From contig NC_083326.1 in the NCBI RefSeq assembly GCF_963455315.2, forward strand, positions 9,554,772 to 9,618,771: a DNA stretch of 64,000 nt, read 5' to 3'. Origin of the DNA: Globicephala melas (Eukaryota > Chordata > Mammalia > Artiodactyla > Delphinidae). A program made the position numbers and the translations under genes. Shown here one piece after another: positions 12,586 to 24,795 of this stretch. A model generated the notes under the pieces. The model made no database searches, was not told the origin of the DNA, and saw only the letters and a program-made list of their open reading frames with translations. Numbering within the stretch: the first letter of the stretch is position 1; the number at the start of each line of letters is the position of its first letter.

Positions 12586-13480
12586 GTATATAATGTCATC
12601 TAGTGTTTACAGACAACTACTATGCATTTCTTCCAAGGACTTTACAGGTACCAGTCTATTCCTTCATCTTCTCCATTATTTTAGTGTCAAGTATCATCCC
12701 AATTTTTTAAATGAGGAAAAACAGCAAAAGAACTAAAGTAAACAGGAAAAGTTTAAGATAATTTTTTAATGAAGTTGAGTTACGTTAACACACTCAGATA
12801 AATATTGTGATAAACAGCAAAAATCGATTGCTTTAGCTTGGAGAAAGGAGACTGGCATCAGTTTTGAGCCTGATCAAGACTTGCACTAGGAGACATTACT
12901 TCAGGGAAGTTCCAGTTCCTATAGGGAAAAACAAGGTATTCTGGCAAAGTTAAATCTCTTCAATTCAACAGCAGAATAATATGATCTAGTGAGATAGGAC
13001 ACAGTCCTAAAATTTCTGATCAAACACAAGTTATAGATTCAGGTATGACTCCCAGAGTTTAATCATGGAGGTCTGAGAGTTGTTACCTTGTGAGCCAGAT
13101 TCAGGGCTGACTTGGGGAGAAAAGATAGAGAAACAGATGTCTGGATATATTGTATGATTAAGCACTTATACTTGTGGATTAGTATTTCTTCCTTTAGTTA
13201 AGTCATTTTCTGCCCCATGCAATTTGAAGCTCTTTTATCAGGCACACGGTTCCTTAGGATGGTTACATACTTTTGATAAATTAACCACTTTATCCTTTAT
13301 GAGCTATACCTCTTTATCAGTGGTAATATTCTTTTCTCTGAAATATACTTTGTGTCTATTAATATAACAACTCCAGCCTATTTTTTGTTTGTGTGTTAGC
13401 AAGGTATATATTTTTCCATTACTATTTTACTGTCAAACTATTTGTGTCTTCAAAGTGGGTTTCTTGTTGGCAGCAACATA

Positions 13481-13560
13481 TTGGGTTGGCCAAAAGGTTC
13501 GTTTGGGGTTTTCCATAACATCTCACAGAAAAGTCCAAATGAACTTTTTGGCCATCCCAA
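13481..13560. mobile_element. 80-bp palindromic mariner-type MITE
   Basis: Starts TTGGGTTGGCCAAAAGGTTC and ends with the near-exact inverted complement GAACTTTTTGGCCATCCCAA. The two halves form one long imperfect palindrome with almost no spacer. It is flanked by the TA dinucleotide target duplication (13479-13480, 13561-13562), the mariner/Tc1 signature. The same short palindromic element family is common in cetartiodactyl genomes. It has no transposase; movement would have depended on a full-length mariner. Confidence 0.9.
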
Positions 13561-13951
13561 TAGCTGGGTCTTGTTTTGCTGGTTTGCTTATCCAGTATGA
13601 CAATCTCTGACATTTAATTGAGGTGTTTGGGCCATTTACATTTAACCACATTGATGTGGTTGGGTTTATATCTACTGTTTTGCTATTTGTGTTTTATTTA
13701 TTGCATTTGTTGTCTTCTGTCTTCTTTTTCTTGCCATTTTTGGGAATTAAGTATTTTAAATCATTTATCATATATCCTTTATGGACTCATTAGCTTTAGC
13801 TATTTCGCTGTTTTAGTGATTGCTTTAGAATTTATAGTACGGATCTTTAACTTATCTCTACTGACCTTATACCACTTCACAGTACATTGCTATTACTTTT
13901 TCTTTAAACAGTGAGGTATCCCTTAGTGGTTAAAAAAATAAGAAAAAGATG

Positions 13952-14165
13952 TTTTGTTTTGTTTTGTTTTTTTGCGGTACGCCGGCCTCTCACTGCTTTG
14001 GCCTCTCCCGTTGCGGAGCACAGGCTCCGGACGCGCAGGCTCAGTGGCCATGGCTCACGGGCCTATCCACTCCGCGGCATGTGAGATCTTCCCGGACCGG
14101 GACACGAACCCATGTCCTCTGCATCAGCAGGCAGATTCTCAACCACTGTGCCACCAGGGAAGCCC
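13952..14165 (-). mobile_element. CHR-family SINE, short form
   Basis: Minus-strand copy with a (TTTTG)n-type tail on + at 13952-13973 and the head complement GGGAAGCCC ending 14165. The duplication AAAAAGATG lies at 13943-13951 and 14167-14175. Confidence 0.93.
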
Positions 14166-15172
14166 AAAAAAGATGTATTTTATATCTTAATTGTGTTAAT
14201 CCGGATTTTCAACTGGTAGTTTTCTTCCTGAAGCACTTCCATAATATTTCTCGTAATGGAATTATGCTGGTGATTATATTTTTTATTTTTGTACATCTAA
14301 GGAAGTTTTCAGTGTGCCTTTGCTTTTTAAATACATTTGCACTGGAAATGGAATTCTAGGTAAACAATGTTTTTCTTTCAGCATTTTTAATGATGTTACT
14401 TCACTATTCCCTGCATTGCCTTGTTTCCAGTAAGACTACTGCAGTCATCCGTACCTTTGTACCTCTGTACATGATTTGTCTTTTTTATGGCTGCTTTGAA
14501 GATTTTTTTCTTGGCCACCAGTTTTACACAGTTTTACTATTATGTCTTTGTGTAGTTTTATTTATCTTCTGCTTGGAGTCTGTTGAGATTCTTGCATCAG
14601 TGGGTTTATCGGGTTCATTGAATTTGAAAAATATTTTGGCCACTATTTCTTCAAATAGTTTATTTTTTCTCCCAGTCTCAATTGGTGATTCCAATTACAC
14701 ATATGTTGTGGTGTTTTAGGTTGTATCACATCTCATTGATTCTTTGTTCATTTTTTTTTCATTCTTTTTACCCTGTATGTTTCATTTTGGATAGTTTCTA
14801 TAACTATATCCTTAAAGCCACTATTTTGTTTTCCTGAAATGGCTGATCTCATCTTAATCTTATCCCATCCACTATATTTTTATTACTCATGGCAGTGTTC
14901 ATCTCTAGAGGATGGTTTGAGTCTTTTAAATATTCCATATTTTAGTTAATGCGCTCAGTCTTTACCTTCTTCAACATAGAGAGTATAGGTATAATAACTC
15001 TTTAATCATGTTTTCATCTACTACTTCAGTCTGTTTCTAGTCACTAATTTTCCTCCTCAGTATGGAATGTATTTTCCCAGTTTCTGCATGTTTGGTAATT
15101 TTTGTGTGCTTTTTGCACATTGCATTTATCTTGTGGGAAGCTGGAGATTTTTATATTTTTAAAAATGTTCTT

Positions 15173-15376
15173 GGGCTTCCCTGGTGGCGCAGTGGTTGAG
15201 AGTCCGCCTGCCAATGCAGGGGATGCGGGTTTGTGCCCCAGTCGGGAAGATCCCACATGCCGCGGAGCAGCTGGGCCCTTGAGCCTGCGCGTCCGGAGCC
15301 TGTGCTCCGCAACAGGAGAGGCCACGACAGTGAGAGGCCCGCATACCGCAAAAAAAAAAAAAAAAGAAAAAGAAAT
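15173..15376 (+). mobile_element. CHR-family SINE, short form with a small internal deletion
   Basis: Plus-strand copy, GGGCTTCCCTGGTGGCGCAG to CCGCATACCGC plus poly-A with AAAAAG interruptions. The GTGAGCCATGGCC block present in the other short copies is missing between GCTGGGCCC and GAGCCTGCGCG, a deletion of about 16 bp. I see no clear target-site duplication. Confidence 0.9.
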
Positions 15377-16975
15377 ATAAGGCACGTTCTCTGACATATT
15401 CTAGGTTCCCAGAATCTTATTTGATAAATATAAAAATATTTCTTGAAAAGAATAAAGGAGGTCAAAAAAATAAAGGAGGTCAATTACTTAAGAACAGTAA
15501 TTGCATTGGTAGATTGGAAGGTTACTTAGACATGAGGTTGCTAAAAGAATTTTGGTAAAAATTTTTGTTTGAGAATTTTGATATAAGGATAGATAGGATT
15601 CACTGTCCTGGGAGGAGACAAGATACAGTAAGTACAAGACTCAAAGTCAAGGGAGAGCAAGGGAAGTGTGAGGTCTAGTGAATAGGGCAATTCAACCATG
15701 AATGCAAGTTCTTCTAAGGCAGTAGCAGGCGTAATGAATAGAGATAACTTGAGTGTAAATTTGAAGTGGAATAAAATTGAAACTCTTAACATTCTTGGAT
15801 TCACCTATTCCCAAATATTTCTAAGGGTTTATGCTGTATATTTAACGGTCATTTTGTTGAGGTACTAAATGAATCTCAGATGCTGAGAACTCGTGTGCAA
15901 ATCATTTATCTCATCAACACGCCTTCACCACCACCAGGCCTTTCTTTTCATTCTCACATGTCCATTATTATGAGAAAATAATATTCTGTATTCAAAAAAG
16001 TCCCGGGAGAACTGAGATACAGGGTTAAAAAAGTAGCTGAAACTACATTGTGGTGGTCTTTGAATCCCAGACTTGGCCTTTTTATTATGCAATTTAGTCA
16101 TGGGAGACAGTCACTATTTCATATCTGTGTAACATAATTATTGGTAAGTGTTCTCTTCCTCCCTGTCACATCTTTTCTAAAAACTGAGCCGTGAAAAGGA
16201 AAAGCGATTAACCGTTATTATTTAATTAGTTCTAGCCAGCACTGGGCAGTTGTGCCTTACACCTTGCTTGTTCTCTTTAAACACTTTGTTCAATATCTAG
16301 AATTTCTCAAGGTGAAGCTCCTGATACTCTGATAGACAGTCAGAGCCTAACTTCTGATACCTTTAGTTACTTTGAAGAGTCCTGACTCAATACATATTTG
16401 AGTGACTCCTGACCCATCCTGACATCTAGACTTTGTATCCTGTCTTCCTCCCTGTATCCAAGTGACTGGTGATGATATAAATCTTGCTCTTTCTTTGGAC
16501 TGTGCCTGGGCATTTAATTGTTCTGAGAGTGGTGGTAGGGGAGAGAGATGTGTGTGGGACAGGTAAGATTCAGATAAAATTTATTAGTCAAGAATTTAAA
16601 AAAATTCACCTTTAAAATGTGGCAAATCATTTCATTAGATGGTACATCTCAGCACATTTCTGTTTTTCAGGTGTTCTCCATGTGTGGGTGGGGGCAGGGT
16701 GGGTGTATGTTCTAATGATCACTATTCCATTGCACAAATGTGGAGAATAAGGCCTATGCTAGTCATGAGGCAAGTACAGATAAATTAGCAAATTAAAGAC
16801 AGTAGTCGAATACAGTTTCTTATGTCTAGCACTGTCTACCCTGAAGCATATCAGTTAATCAAGTAATCAGGTAGAATATCCAATATGTAAATTACTTACA
16901 TATTTTATTTAATTAACACAGTCATTTGGGAGGGACCATTGGTTATACACAGCCCAAATCTTAGAAAAACGTTTT

Positions 16976-17169
16976 TTTCCATGAATTAATTTTTTTTAAA
17001 TTTAATTTTATTTATTTTTTATACAGCAGGTTCTTATTAGTTATCCATTTTATACATATCAGTGTATACATGTCAGTCCCAATCTCCCAATTCAGCACAC
17101 CACCCCCCCACCCCCCGCCGCTTTTCCTCCTTGGTGTCCATGCATTTGTTCTCTACATCTGTGTCTCAA
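16976..17169 (-). mobile_element. Very short L1 3' end (about 190 bp), antisense
   Basis: Only the extreme 3' UTR of a cetartiodactyl-type L1 is present (TTTATACAGCAGGTTCTTAT on +). It carries a perfect 15-bp duplication TTAGAAAAACGTTTT at 16961-16975 and 17170-17184, so it is a genuine severely truncated insertion. Confidence 0.88.
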
Positions 17170-18246
17170 TTAGAAAAACGTTTTAACCATACTTGGAAAT
17201 ATCATGTTATCTCAGTTTCTACTCACTCAATAGGAATGGCTTTTCTCTAAACTAAGCATTTTACTGTCTCATTAGAATAGAAAAAAATGTCCATGTAGTT
17301 CAGAAATAACAGATTGTGTTGTAAATCATTAAAAGAAAATACAGCGAGTTGGGTTTCATTTCTATACTGCTCCATTGTATGTTAATTTATATAAATACGA
17401 AGTATAGCAGACCTACAGTAAGGTAGACTTTCACCCCCTTACACGTCATCTGTGAGCCATTTCTCTCATTAGTACAAATTAAATATCTGTGCTGGTAGCC
17501 TATAGTATTTCTGAGAAGCCATAGTGTTATGAGCCAAGGGATCATTTTTTTCTACAAGCACCTAAGTGTCTGTCAACGTAGCCTTCTTAACAATTAGCAG
17601 AGAAGTGACATTTGAGAAATTACTGATTTCTTCCATATGCCACTTTCTAAGGTGTAGTAGTTAGAATGGGGACACCCAAAAGATGTGTTCACCTCCTAAT
17701 CTCCAGAACCTGTGAATGTGACTAATTTGGGGAAAGGGGTTTTGCGGATATAATTAAGAATCTCTAGATATTTTCGCAGATTGTTAGATGGGCTCTAAAT
17801 CCAAGGAGTTGTCCTTATAAAAGACACACAGAGGAAAAACAGAGAGGGGTCGAAGGTCATGGAAGACAGAGGCAGAGATTAGAGTGATGCAGCCAGGAGG
17901 AATGCTGGCAGCCACCAGGAGCTACAGAAGGCAAGGAAAGATTCTCCCTTAGAGCCTCGGGGGAGTGTGGCCCAGCTGACACCGTGTTTTCAGACGTCTA
18001 GCCTTCAGAATTGTGCGAGAATAGATTTCTTAAACTTCAGACACCAAATTTGTGTACAAGCATACCTCGTTTCATTGTGCTTCGTTTTTCGTGCTTCTTA
18101 GACATTGCACTTTTTACAAGTTGAAGTTTTGCGGCAACCCTGCATCGAGCAGAACTATTGTTGCCATTTTTCCAACAGGATTTATTCACTTTGTGTCTCT
18201 GTGTCAGGTTTTGGTAATGCTCACAGCATTTCAAAATTTTTCATGA

Positions 18247-18456
18247 TTTTTTTTTTTTTTTTTTGCGGTACGCGGGCCTCTCACTGTTGTGGCCTCTCCC
18301 GTTGCGGAGCACAGGCTCCGGACGCGCAGGCTCAGCGGCCATGGCTCACGGGCCCAGCCACTCCGCGGCATGTGGGATCCTCCCAGACCGGGGCACGAAC
18401 CCGTGTCCCCTGCATCGGCAGGTGGAATCTCAACCACTGCGCCACCAGGGAAGCCC
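18247..18456 (-). mobile_element. CHR-family SINE, short form, inside Tigger1
   Basis: Minus-strand copy, T run at 18247-18264 and head complement GGGAAGCCC at 18448-18456. It matches the other short copies closely. The target-site duplication is unclear, perhaps because the host Tigger1 is deleted on its right side. Confidence 0.92.
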
Positions 18457-18788
18457 TTCACTGAATATTTTAATGCTACTTTTCAGACCTGCTGCTCACA
18501 GAAAAAATAAATAAATAAAGGATTTCTTTCAAAATATTACTGCTCATTGTCAATGCACCTGGTCACTCAAGAGCTCTGATGGAGATGTACAATGAGATTA
18601 ATGTTGTTTTCATGCCTGCTAACACAGTATCCATTCTGCATCCCATGGATCAAAGAGTAATTTCAACTTTCAAGTCTTATTATTTAAGAAATACATTTCA
18701 TAAAGCTATAGCTGCCATAAATGGTGATTCCTCTGATGGATTTGGGCAAAGTAAATTGAAAACCTTCTCGAAAGTATTCACCATTCTT

Positions 18789-19160
18789 TTTTTTTTTTAT
18801 TTTTAATTTATTTTTGCCTGCCTTGGGTCTTCATTGCTGTGCACGGGCTTTCTCTAGTTGCATTGAGCAAGGGCTACCCCTCATTGTGGTGCACGGGCTT
18901 CTCATTGTGGTGGCTTCTCTTGTTGCGGAGCACAGGCTCCAGGCGTGCACCCTTCAGTAGTTGTAGCACATGGGCTCAGTAGTTGTAGCACATGGGCTCA
19001 GTAGTTGTGGCTCATGGGCTTTAGAGCGCAGGCTCAGTGGGTGTGGCGCATGGGCTTAGTTGCTCTGCGGCATGTGGGATATTCCTGGACCAGGGATTGA
19101 ACCCATGTCCCCTGTATTGGCAGGCGGATTCTTAACCGCTGCACCACCAGGGAAGTCCCA
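18789..19160 (-). mobile_element. CHR-family SINE, long form, inside Tigger1
   Basis: Minus-strand long-form copy with repeated GCTCAGTAGTTGTAGCACATG units (the unit is duplicated at about 18952-19000). The perfect 13-bp duplication ATTCACCATTCTT lies at 18776-18788 and 19163-19175 and is Tigger1 coding sequence, so the SINE interrupts the transposase reading frame. Confidence 0.93.
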
Positions 19161-21644
19161 GGATTCACCATTCTTGATGCCATTAAGAACATTTGTGATT
19201 CATGGGAAGAGGTCAGAATATCAACACTAACAGGATTTTGGAAGAAGTTGATTCGAACCCTCATGGATGACTTTGAGGGGTTCAAGATTTTAGTGGAGGA
19301 AGTAACTGCAGATGTGGTGGAAATAGCAAGATAACTAGAATTAAAAGTGGAGCCTGAAGTAGTGACCGCATTGCTGCAACCTCATGATAAAACTTTAACA
19401 GATGAGGAGTTGTTCTTTATGGATGAGCAAAGAAAGTGGTTTCTTGAGATAGCATCTACTCCTGATGAAGATGCTGTGCAGGTTGTTGAAATGACAACAA
19501 AAGATTTAGAATATCACATAAACTTAGTTGACAAAACAGCGGCAGGTTTTGAGAAAACTGACTCCAATTTGAAATAAGTTCTACTGTGGGTAAAATGCTA
19601 TCAAACAGCATTACATGCTACAGAGAAATTGTTCATGAACGGAAGAGTCAATCGATGTGGCAAATTGCGTTGTTGTCTTATCCTAAGAAATTGCCCCAGC
19701 TGCCCCAGCCTTCGGCATCCACCACCCTGATCAGTCAGCCGCCACCAACACCAAGGCAAGGCCCTCCACCAGCAAAAAGATTGCAGCTCACTGACTGCTC
19801 AGAGGATGGTTAGTATTTTATAGCATTAAAGTATTTTTAATTGTTATGTATGTTGTTTCTATAGACATAATGCTATTGCACACTTTGATAGAGTGGAAAT
19901 ATAACTTTTATGTGCACTGGGAAACCAGAACCTTGTGTGACTTGCTTTATTGCAATATTCACTTTACTGTGGAGGCCTGGAACCCAACTCGTAATATTTC
20001 CAAACCATGCCTGTAAATTGCTGCAACAGACATAGGAAAGCAATAAAAAAGGTAATCTCAATCTTAATTGCTTTTCCTCAGTCTCCTTCTAAATTTTTTT
20101 AAAAAATTTTCTGAACCAGGTACCATCTACTTTCTAAAGCAGCATGACCAATATTAAAATAATGAAAAATGAAAAGAAAGAACTTAACACAAAAAGCAGT
20201 GTTCTTGGCCAAAGAAATTCTTAGAGTGATTTGGAATGACCATGTGAGAAGATTCTTGGTAGTGAGATTAGATGAGTAAGATGGTTCTAACTTTGTAGTC
20301 AAAGGGATTATTATACCTCAATTATCCAAAGGAACTGTGTTGTTCTGGCTCGTCAACCACACCTCTTATGTTAATGTTCAGAAGCACATTAGAAACTGAA
20401 TACCAGTCTTGCCTTCATTCCTCTCTACCTTTTCTCTAATGTGGCAGGGCCTTTGCTTTTCAGCAAGAGACAGAGAATAAATTTGGATGAAGTAAAATGA
20501 ATACTGCACAGAGGCCTTTTTTTTTTTTTTCTGGCTAAGAGCAAAGCACATTAACAGCAAAAAAAAGTCAAAGTGTTTCTTAAAAAAGAAAGCAGACTCA
20601 GAAATTATACCCACAAAAATAAACATAAATGATGTATCTTTATGGTAATCTAATTCATAAGGTTTATACATCAATTAGTAATTTCTGAGCAGAAATCAGG
20701 GAGTAGTATAAAATTACTGGACAAAACTGTACTTAGGGAGTTGTTGCAGGATTGGAGAAGAAAGGTGATGATTTCTTTTTATACTTGACCCTATTCCCAT
20801 CAATGTCCTTTATTAGTATGTTATCTCACGATCATGAGTAAAAATTCAATGCTCAATTGTTATTTTTTCCCCCCAACTCTCTTGTATTATTTCCACAACA
20901 TCTTTTATGATTAGAACCTGCAGTAAAACTTTAGAGGCTGTTGTTTTGACTTTAACTGTGGGGTGTATGTTTGATGATATACAGAAAGCAAAAGCGTGGA
21001 CACAAATATTTTCCAATGGAATATATGTAAAGAATTTTTTATAAGAAAGATTAAGAGCTTCCATCTCTTGACAATGACAGGGTGAAAGCATCTATTTTCT
21101 TTCTTGCTGCTTTACTTGTCTGAATGGCAGGGAGAAGCAATTTGAAGTTTCAAAATGCTCAGCATGCCTTGCAAGTGATTTTTCTGTTGTTGGTCAAGTT
21201 ACTTAGACTAGGTGTCCTGGTTCCCCCAATCTCTCAAATGAGCATAACAAGCACTCCTGACCTTCACAAGAACAAGTGCAGCAGGAGAAGACAGATCCTG
21301 CCAGTTTGATGGAGGATGAAGTTATTTTTGAAACAAGTATTATGTATCTTCAGGGAACAAAATCTGGTTTAAGATTATTTTTCCTCTTTTCTGAATAGGC
21401 TATTACTATAAACATAGGAAACAATTTTTAATGTGAGGATTATATATACTTTTATTTTATGAGAAGTATATTTTATTATTAGAACTTGAGGAGAAAACAA
21501 GGGGAAAAGCTATACTAATAGTGTTCAACAAAACAAGCAGATAATATTCCTTACACTGCAATATAATAAACATCTAGGGAACTCACTGAATATACTACTA
21601 TATTCAAATAGTAGGGCACTACAAATAGTAGAAAGCTTGCACAG

Positions 21645-21800
21645 CCCATAACAGCAAAAAATACCATTTACTGAAGCACTTACTATGTACCGAGCTCTAT
21701 GTGTTTTATAGTCACTGTCTCCCTTGATTCTCACAGTAATCCTAAGAGAGAGGTGCTCTGATTGATGCCAACTTACAGGTGGGTTAACACCAATTAGATA
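21645..21800 (-). repeat. MIR SINE remnant
   Basis: CACTTACTATGTACCGAGCTC followed by TGATTCTCACAGTAATCCTA and a weak ACTTACAGGTGGGTTAA match the reverse complement of the MIR 3' half. Confidence 0.65.
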
Positions 21801-21812
21801 AAGTTAAATTGA

Positions 21813-24795
21813 GGCATCACCCTGATACCAAAACCAGACAAAGATGTCACAAAAAAAGAAAACTACAGACCAATATCACTGATGAACATAGATGCAAAAA
21901 TCCTCAACAAAATACTAGCAAACAGAATCCAACAGCACATTAAAAGGTTCATACACTGTGATCAAGTGTGGTTCATCCCAGGAATGCAAGGATTCTTCAG
22001 TATAGGCAAATCAAACAATGTGATACACTGTATTAACAAATTCAGGGAGAAAAACCATATAGTCATCTCTATAGATACAGAGAAAGCTTTTGACAAAATT
22101 CAACACCAATTTATGATAAAGACTCTCCAGAAAGTGGGCATAGAGGGAACCTACCTCAACATAATAAAGGCCAAATATGACAAACCCACAGCAAACATCA
22201 TTGTCAATGGTGAAAAACTGAAAGCATTTCCTCTAAGATCAGGAACAAGACAAGGATGTCCACCCTCACCACTCTTATTCAACATAGTTTTGGAAGTCCT
22301 AGCCATGGCAATCAGATAAGAAAAAGAAGTAAAAGGAATATAAATTGGAAAAGAAGAAGTAAAACTGTCACTGTTTGCAGATGACATGATACTATACACA
22401 GAGAATCCTAAAGATGTCACCAGAAAACTACTAGAGCTAATCAATGAATTTGGTAAAGTTGCAGGATACAAAATTAGTGCACAGAAATCTCTTGCATTCC
22501 TATACACTAATGATGAAAAAGCTGAAAAAGAAATTATGGAAACACTCCCATTTACCACTACAACAAAAAGAATAAAATACCTAAGAATAAACCTACCTAA
22601 GGAGATAAAAGACCTGTATGCAGAAAACTATAAGACACTGATGAAAGAAATTAAAGATGATACAAACAGGTGGAGAGATATACCATGTTCTTGGATTAGA
22701 AGAATCAACATTGTGAAAATGACTATACTGCCCAAAGCAATCTACTGATTCAGTGCAGTCCCTATCAAACTACCAATGGCATTTTTCACAGAACTAGAAC
22801 AAAAAGTTTCACAATTTGTATGGAAACACATAAGACCCTGAATAGCCAAAGCAATCTTGAGAAAGAAAAGCAGAGCTGGAGGAATCGGGCTCCCTGACTT
22901 CAGACTATACTACAAAGCTACAGTAATCAAGACAGTATGGTACTGGCACAAAAACAGAAATATAGATCAATGGAACAGGATAGAAAGCCCAGACATAAAC
23001 CCATGCACATATGGTCACCTTATCTTTGATAAAGGAGGCAAGAATATACAATGGAGAAAAAACATCCTCTTCAATAAGTGGTGCTGGGAAAACTGGACAG
23101 CTACATGTAAAAGAATGAAATTAGAACACTCCCTAACACCATACACAAAAAGAAACTCAAAAATGGATTAAAGACCTAAATGTAAGGCCAGACACTATAA
23201 AACTCTTAGAGGAAAACATAAGCAGAACACTCTATGACATAAATCAAAGCAAGATCCTTTTTGACCCACCTCCTAGAGAAATTGAAATTAAAAACAAAAA
23301 TAAACAAATGGGACCTAATGAAACTCAAAAGCTTTTGCACAGCAAAGGAAACCATAAACAAAATTAAAAGACAGCCCACAGAATGGGAGAAAATATTTGC
23401 AAATGATGTGACTGATAAGGGATTAGTCTCCAGAATTTACAAACAGCTCATGTGGCTTAATATCATCAAAACAAACAACACAATCCAAAAACGGGCAGAA
23501 GATCTAAATAGACATTTCTCCAAAAAAGACATACAGATGTCCAAGCGGCACATGAAAATATGTTCAACTTTGCTAATTATCAGAGAAATGCAAATCAAAA
23601 CTACATTGAGATATCTCCTCATACCAGTCAGAATGGCTATTATCAAAATTTCACAAACAATAAATGCTGGAGAGGGTGTAGAGAGAAGGGAACCTTCCTA
23701 CACTGTTGGTGGGAATGTAAATTGATACAGCTACTATGGAGAACAGTATGGAGGTTCCTTGAAAAACTAAAAATAGAGCTACTGTATGATTCTGCAATCC
23801 CACTCCTGGGCATATATCCAGAGAAAAACATGGTCCAAAAGGATACATGCACCCCAGTGTTCATTGCAGTACTGTTTACAATAGCCAAGGCATGGAAGCA
23901 ACCTAAATGTCCATATATACAATGGAATATTACTCAGCCATTAAAAATATGAAATAATGTCATTTGCGGCAACATGGATGGAGATTGTCAAACTGAGTGA
24001 AGTCAGACATAGAAAGTGAAATATCGTATGATACCACTTATATGCAGAATCCAAAAAAATATGATACAAATGAACTTATTTATAAAACAGAAATAGACCC
24101 ACAGACTTAGATAATGAACTATGTTTACCAGGGGGAAGGGTCGGGGAAGGGATAGTTAGGGAGTTTGGGATTGACATGTACACACTGCTATATTTAAAAC
24201 TGGGGACTTCCCTGGTGGTGCAGTGGTTAAGTATCCACCTGCCAATGTGGGGGACACGAGTTTGATCCCTGGTCCAGAAGGATTCCACATGCCATGGAGC
24301 AACTAAGTCCACGCACCGCAATTACTAAGCCTGTGCTCTAGAGCCTGCGAGTCACAACTACTGAAGCCCGCACACTCTAGGACCTGTGGGCCGCAACTAC
24401 TGAGCCCATGTGCTGCAACTACTGAAGCCCGCATGCCTAGAGTCCGTGATCCACAACAAGAGAAGCCACTGCAACGAGAGGCCTGTGCACAGCAACGAAG
24501 AGTAGCCCCTGCTCACAGCAGCTAGAGAAAGCCCACATACAGCAACGGAGACCCAACACAGCCAAAATAAATTATAAAAAAAAAAAAACAGGTTTTAGTG
24601 GATAACCAACAGGGACCTAACTGTATAGCACAGGGAACTCTGCTCAATATTATGTAACAACCTAAATGGGAAAAGAATTTGAAAAAGAATAGATACATGT
24701 ATCTGTATAACTGAATCACTTTGCTGTACACCTGAAACTAACACAACATTGTCAACCAATTGTAATCTAATATAAAATAAAAAGTTTAAAAAATG
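21813..24795 (+). mobile_element. 5'-truncated L1 in sense orientation, ORF2 reverse transcriptase onward
   Basis: About 2.6 kb of L1 (SINE excluded) starting inside the ORF2 reverse-transcriptase domain. Frame 21882-22319 carries KENYRPISLM upstream, then AFDKIQHQFM and GTRQGCPPSPLLFN. Frame 22386-22748 is preceded by LFADDMILY, the catalytic YADD-type motif. The C-terminal part includes GGIGLPDFRLYYKATVIKT and CWWECKLIQLLWRTVWRFL. In-frame stops at 22317-22319 and 22746-22748 and frameshifts after 23171 inactivate it. The 3' UTR is of cetartiodactyl type and ends in a short A-rich tail near 24795. A long CHR SINE interrupts the 3' UTR. The copy is non-functional. Confidence 0.9.
24203..24591 (+). 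mobile_element. CHR-family SINE, long form, inside the L1 3' UTR
   Basis: Plus-strand long-form copy, GGGACTTCCCTGGTGGTGCAG to CAGCCAAAATAAATT plus an A run. The L1 3' UTR continues on both sides (TATTTAAAAC before, GGATAACCAACAGGGACC after). Confidence 0.93.

Larger units (their letters stand above)
13230..15075 (-). mobile_element. Old L1, antisense, with MITE and SINE inside
   Basis: Reverse-complement L1 ORF2/3' region: AATATAACAACTCCAGCCTA, AAAGTGGGTTTCTTGTTGG, TGATGTGGTTGGGTTTATA, TTTCTTCAAATAGTTTATTT and TGTATCACATCTCATTGATT occur in order. The coding potential is destroyed. It is interrupted by the mariner MITE at 13481-13560 and the SINE at 13952-14165. Confidence 0.7.
18057..20013 (+). 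mobile_element. Tigger1-like DNA transposon with decayed transposase, containing two SINEs
   Basis: Left end CAAGCATACCTCGTTTCATT and right end CCAAACCATGCCTG form the degraded Tigger1 terminal inverted repeat (CAGGCAT...). TA duplications lie at 18055-18056 and 20014-20015. Coding pieces of the pogo/Tigger DDE transposase remain: NAPGHSRALMEMYNEIN and SILHPMDQRVISTFKSYYLR (18552-18700), then DDFEGFKILVEEVTAD and KTLTDEELFFMDEQRKWFLE (from 19264). The N-terminal DNA-binding part is deleted. The Asp of the catalytic DNAPGH motif is Val (18549-18551). There is an in-frame stop at 19332-19334 and a frameshift near 19577. It is dead as a transposon. Confidence 0.88.
17648..20044 (+). mobile_element. 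MaLR-type LTR (MLT1-like), split by a Tigger1 transposon
   Basis: Left part 17648-18056 has CACCTCCTAATCTCCAGAACC, TCCTTATAAAAGACACACAG, GAGTGATGCAGCCAGGAGG and a degraded GAACTGTGAGAATAAATTT-like end. Right part 20014-20044 continues the LTR end (AATTGCTGCAACAGACATAGG). The break falls at a TA, where Tigger1 inserted. The family assignment is by resemblance. Confidence 0.7.

Noticed and set aside
21882..23725. Reverse-transcriptase gene
   Set aside because: It is the ORF2 of a truncated L1 with several in-frame stops and frameshifts, so it is annotated as a mobile element only.
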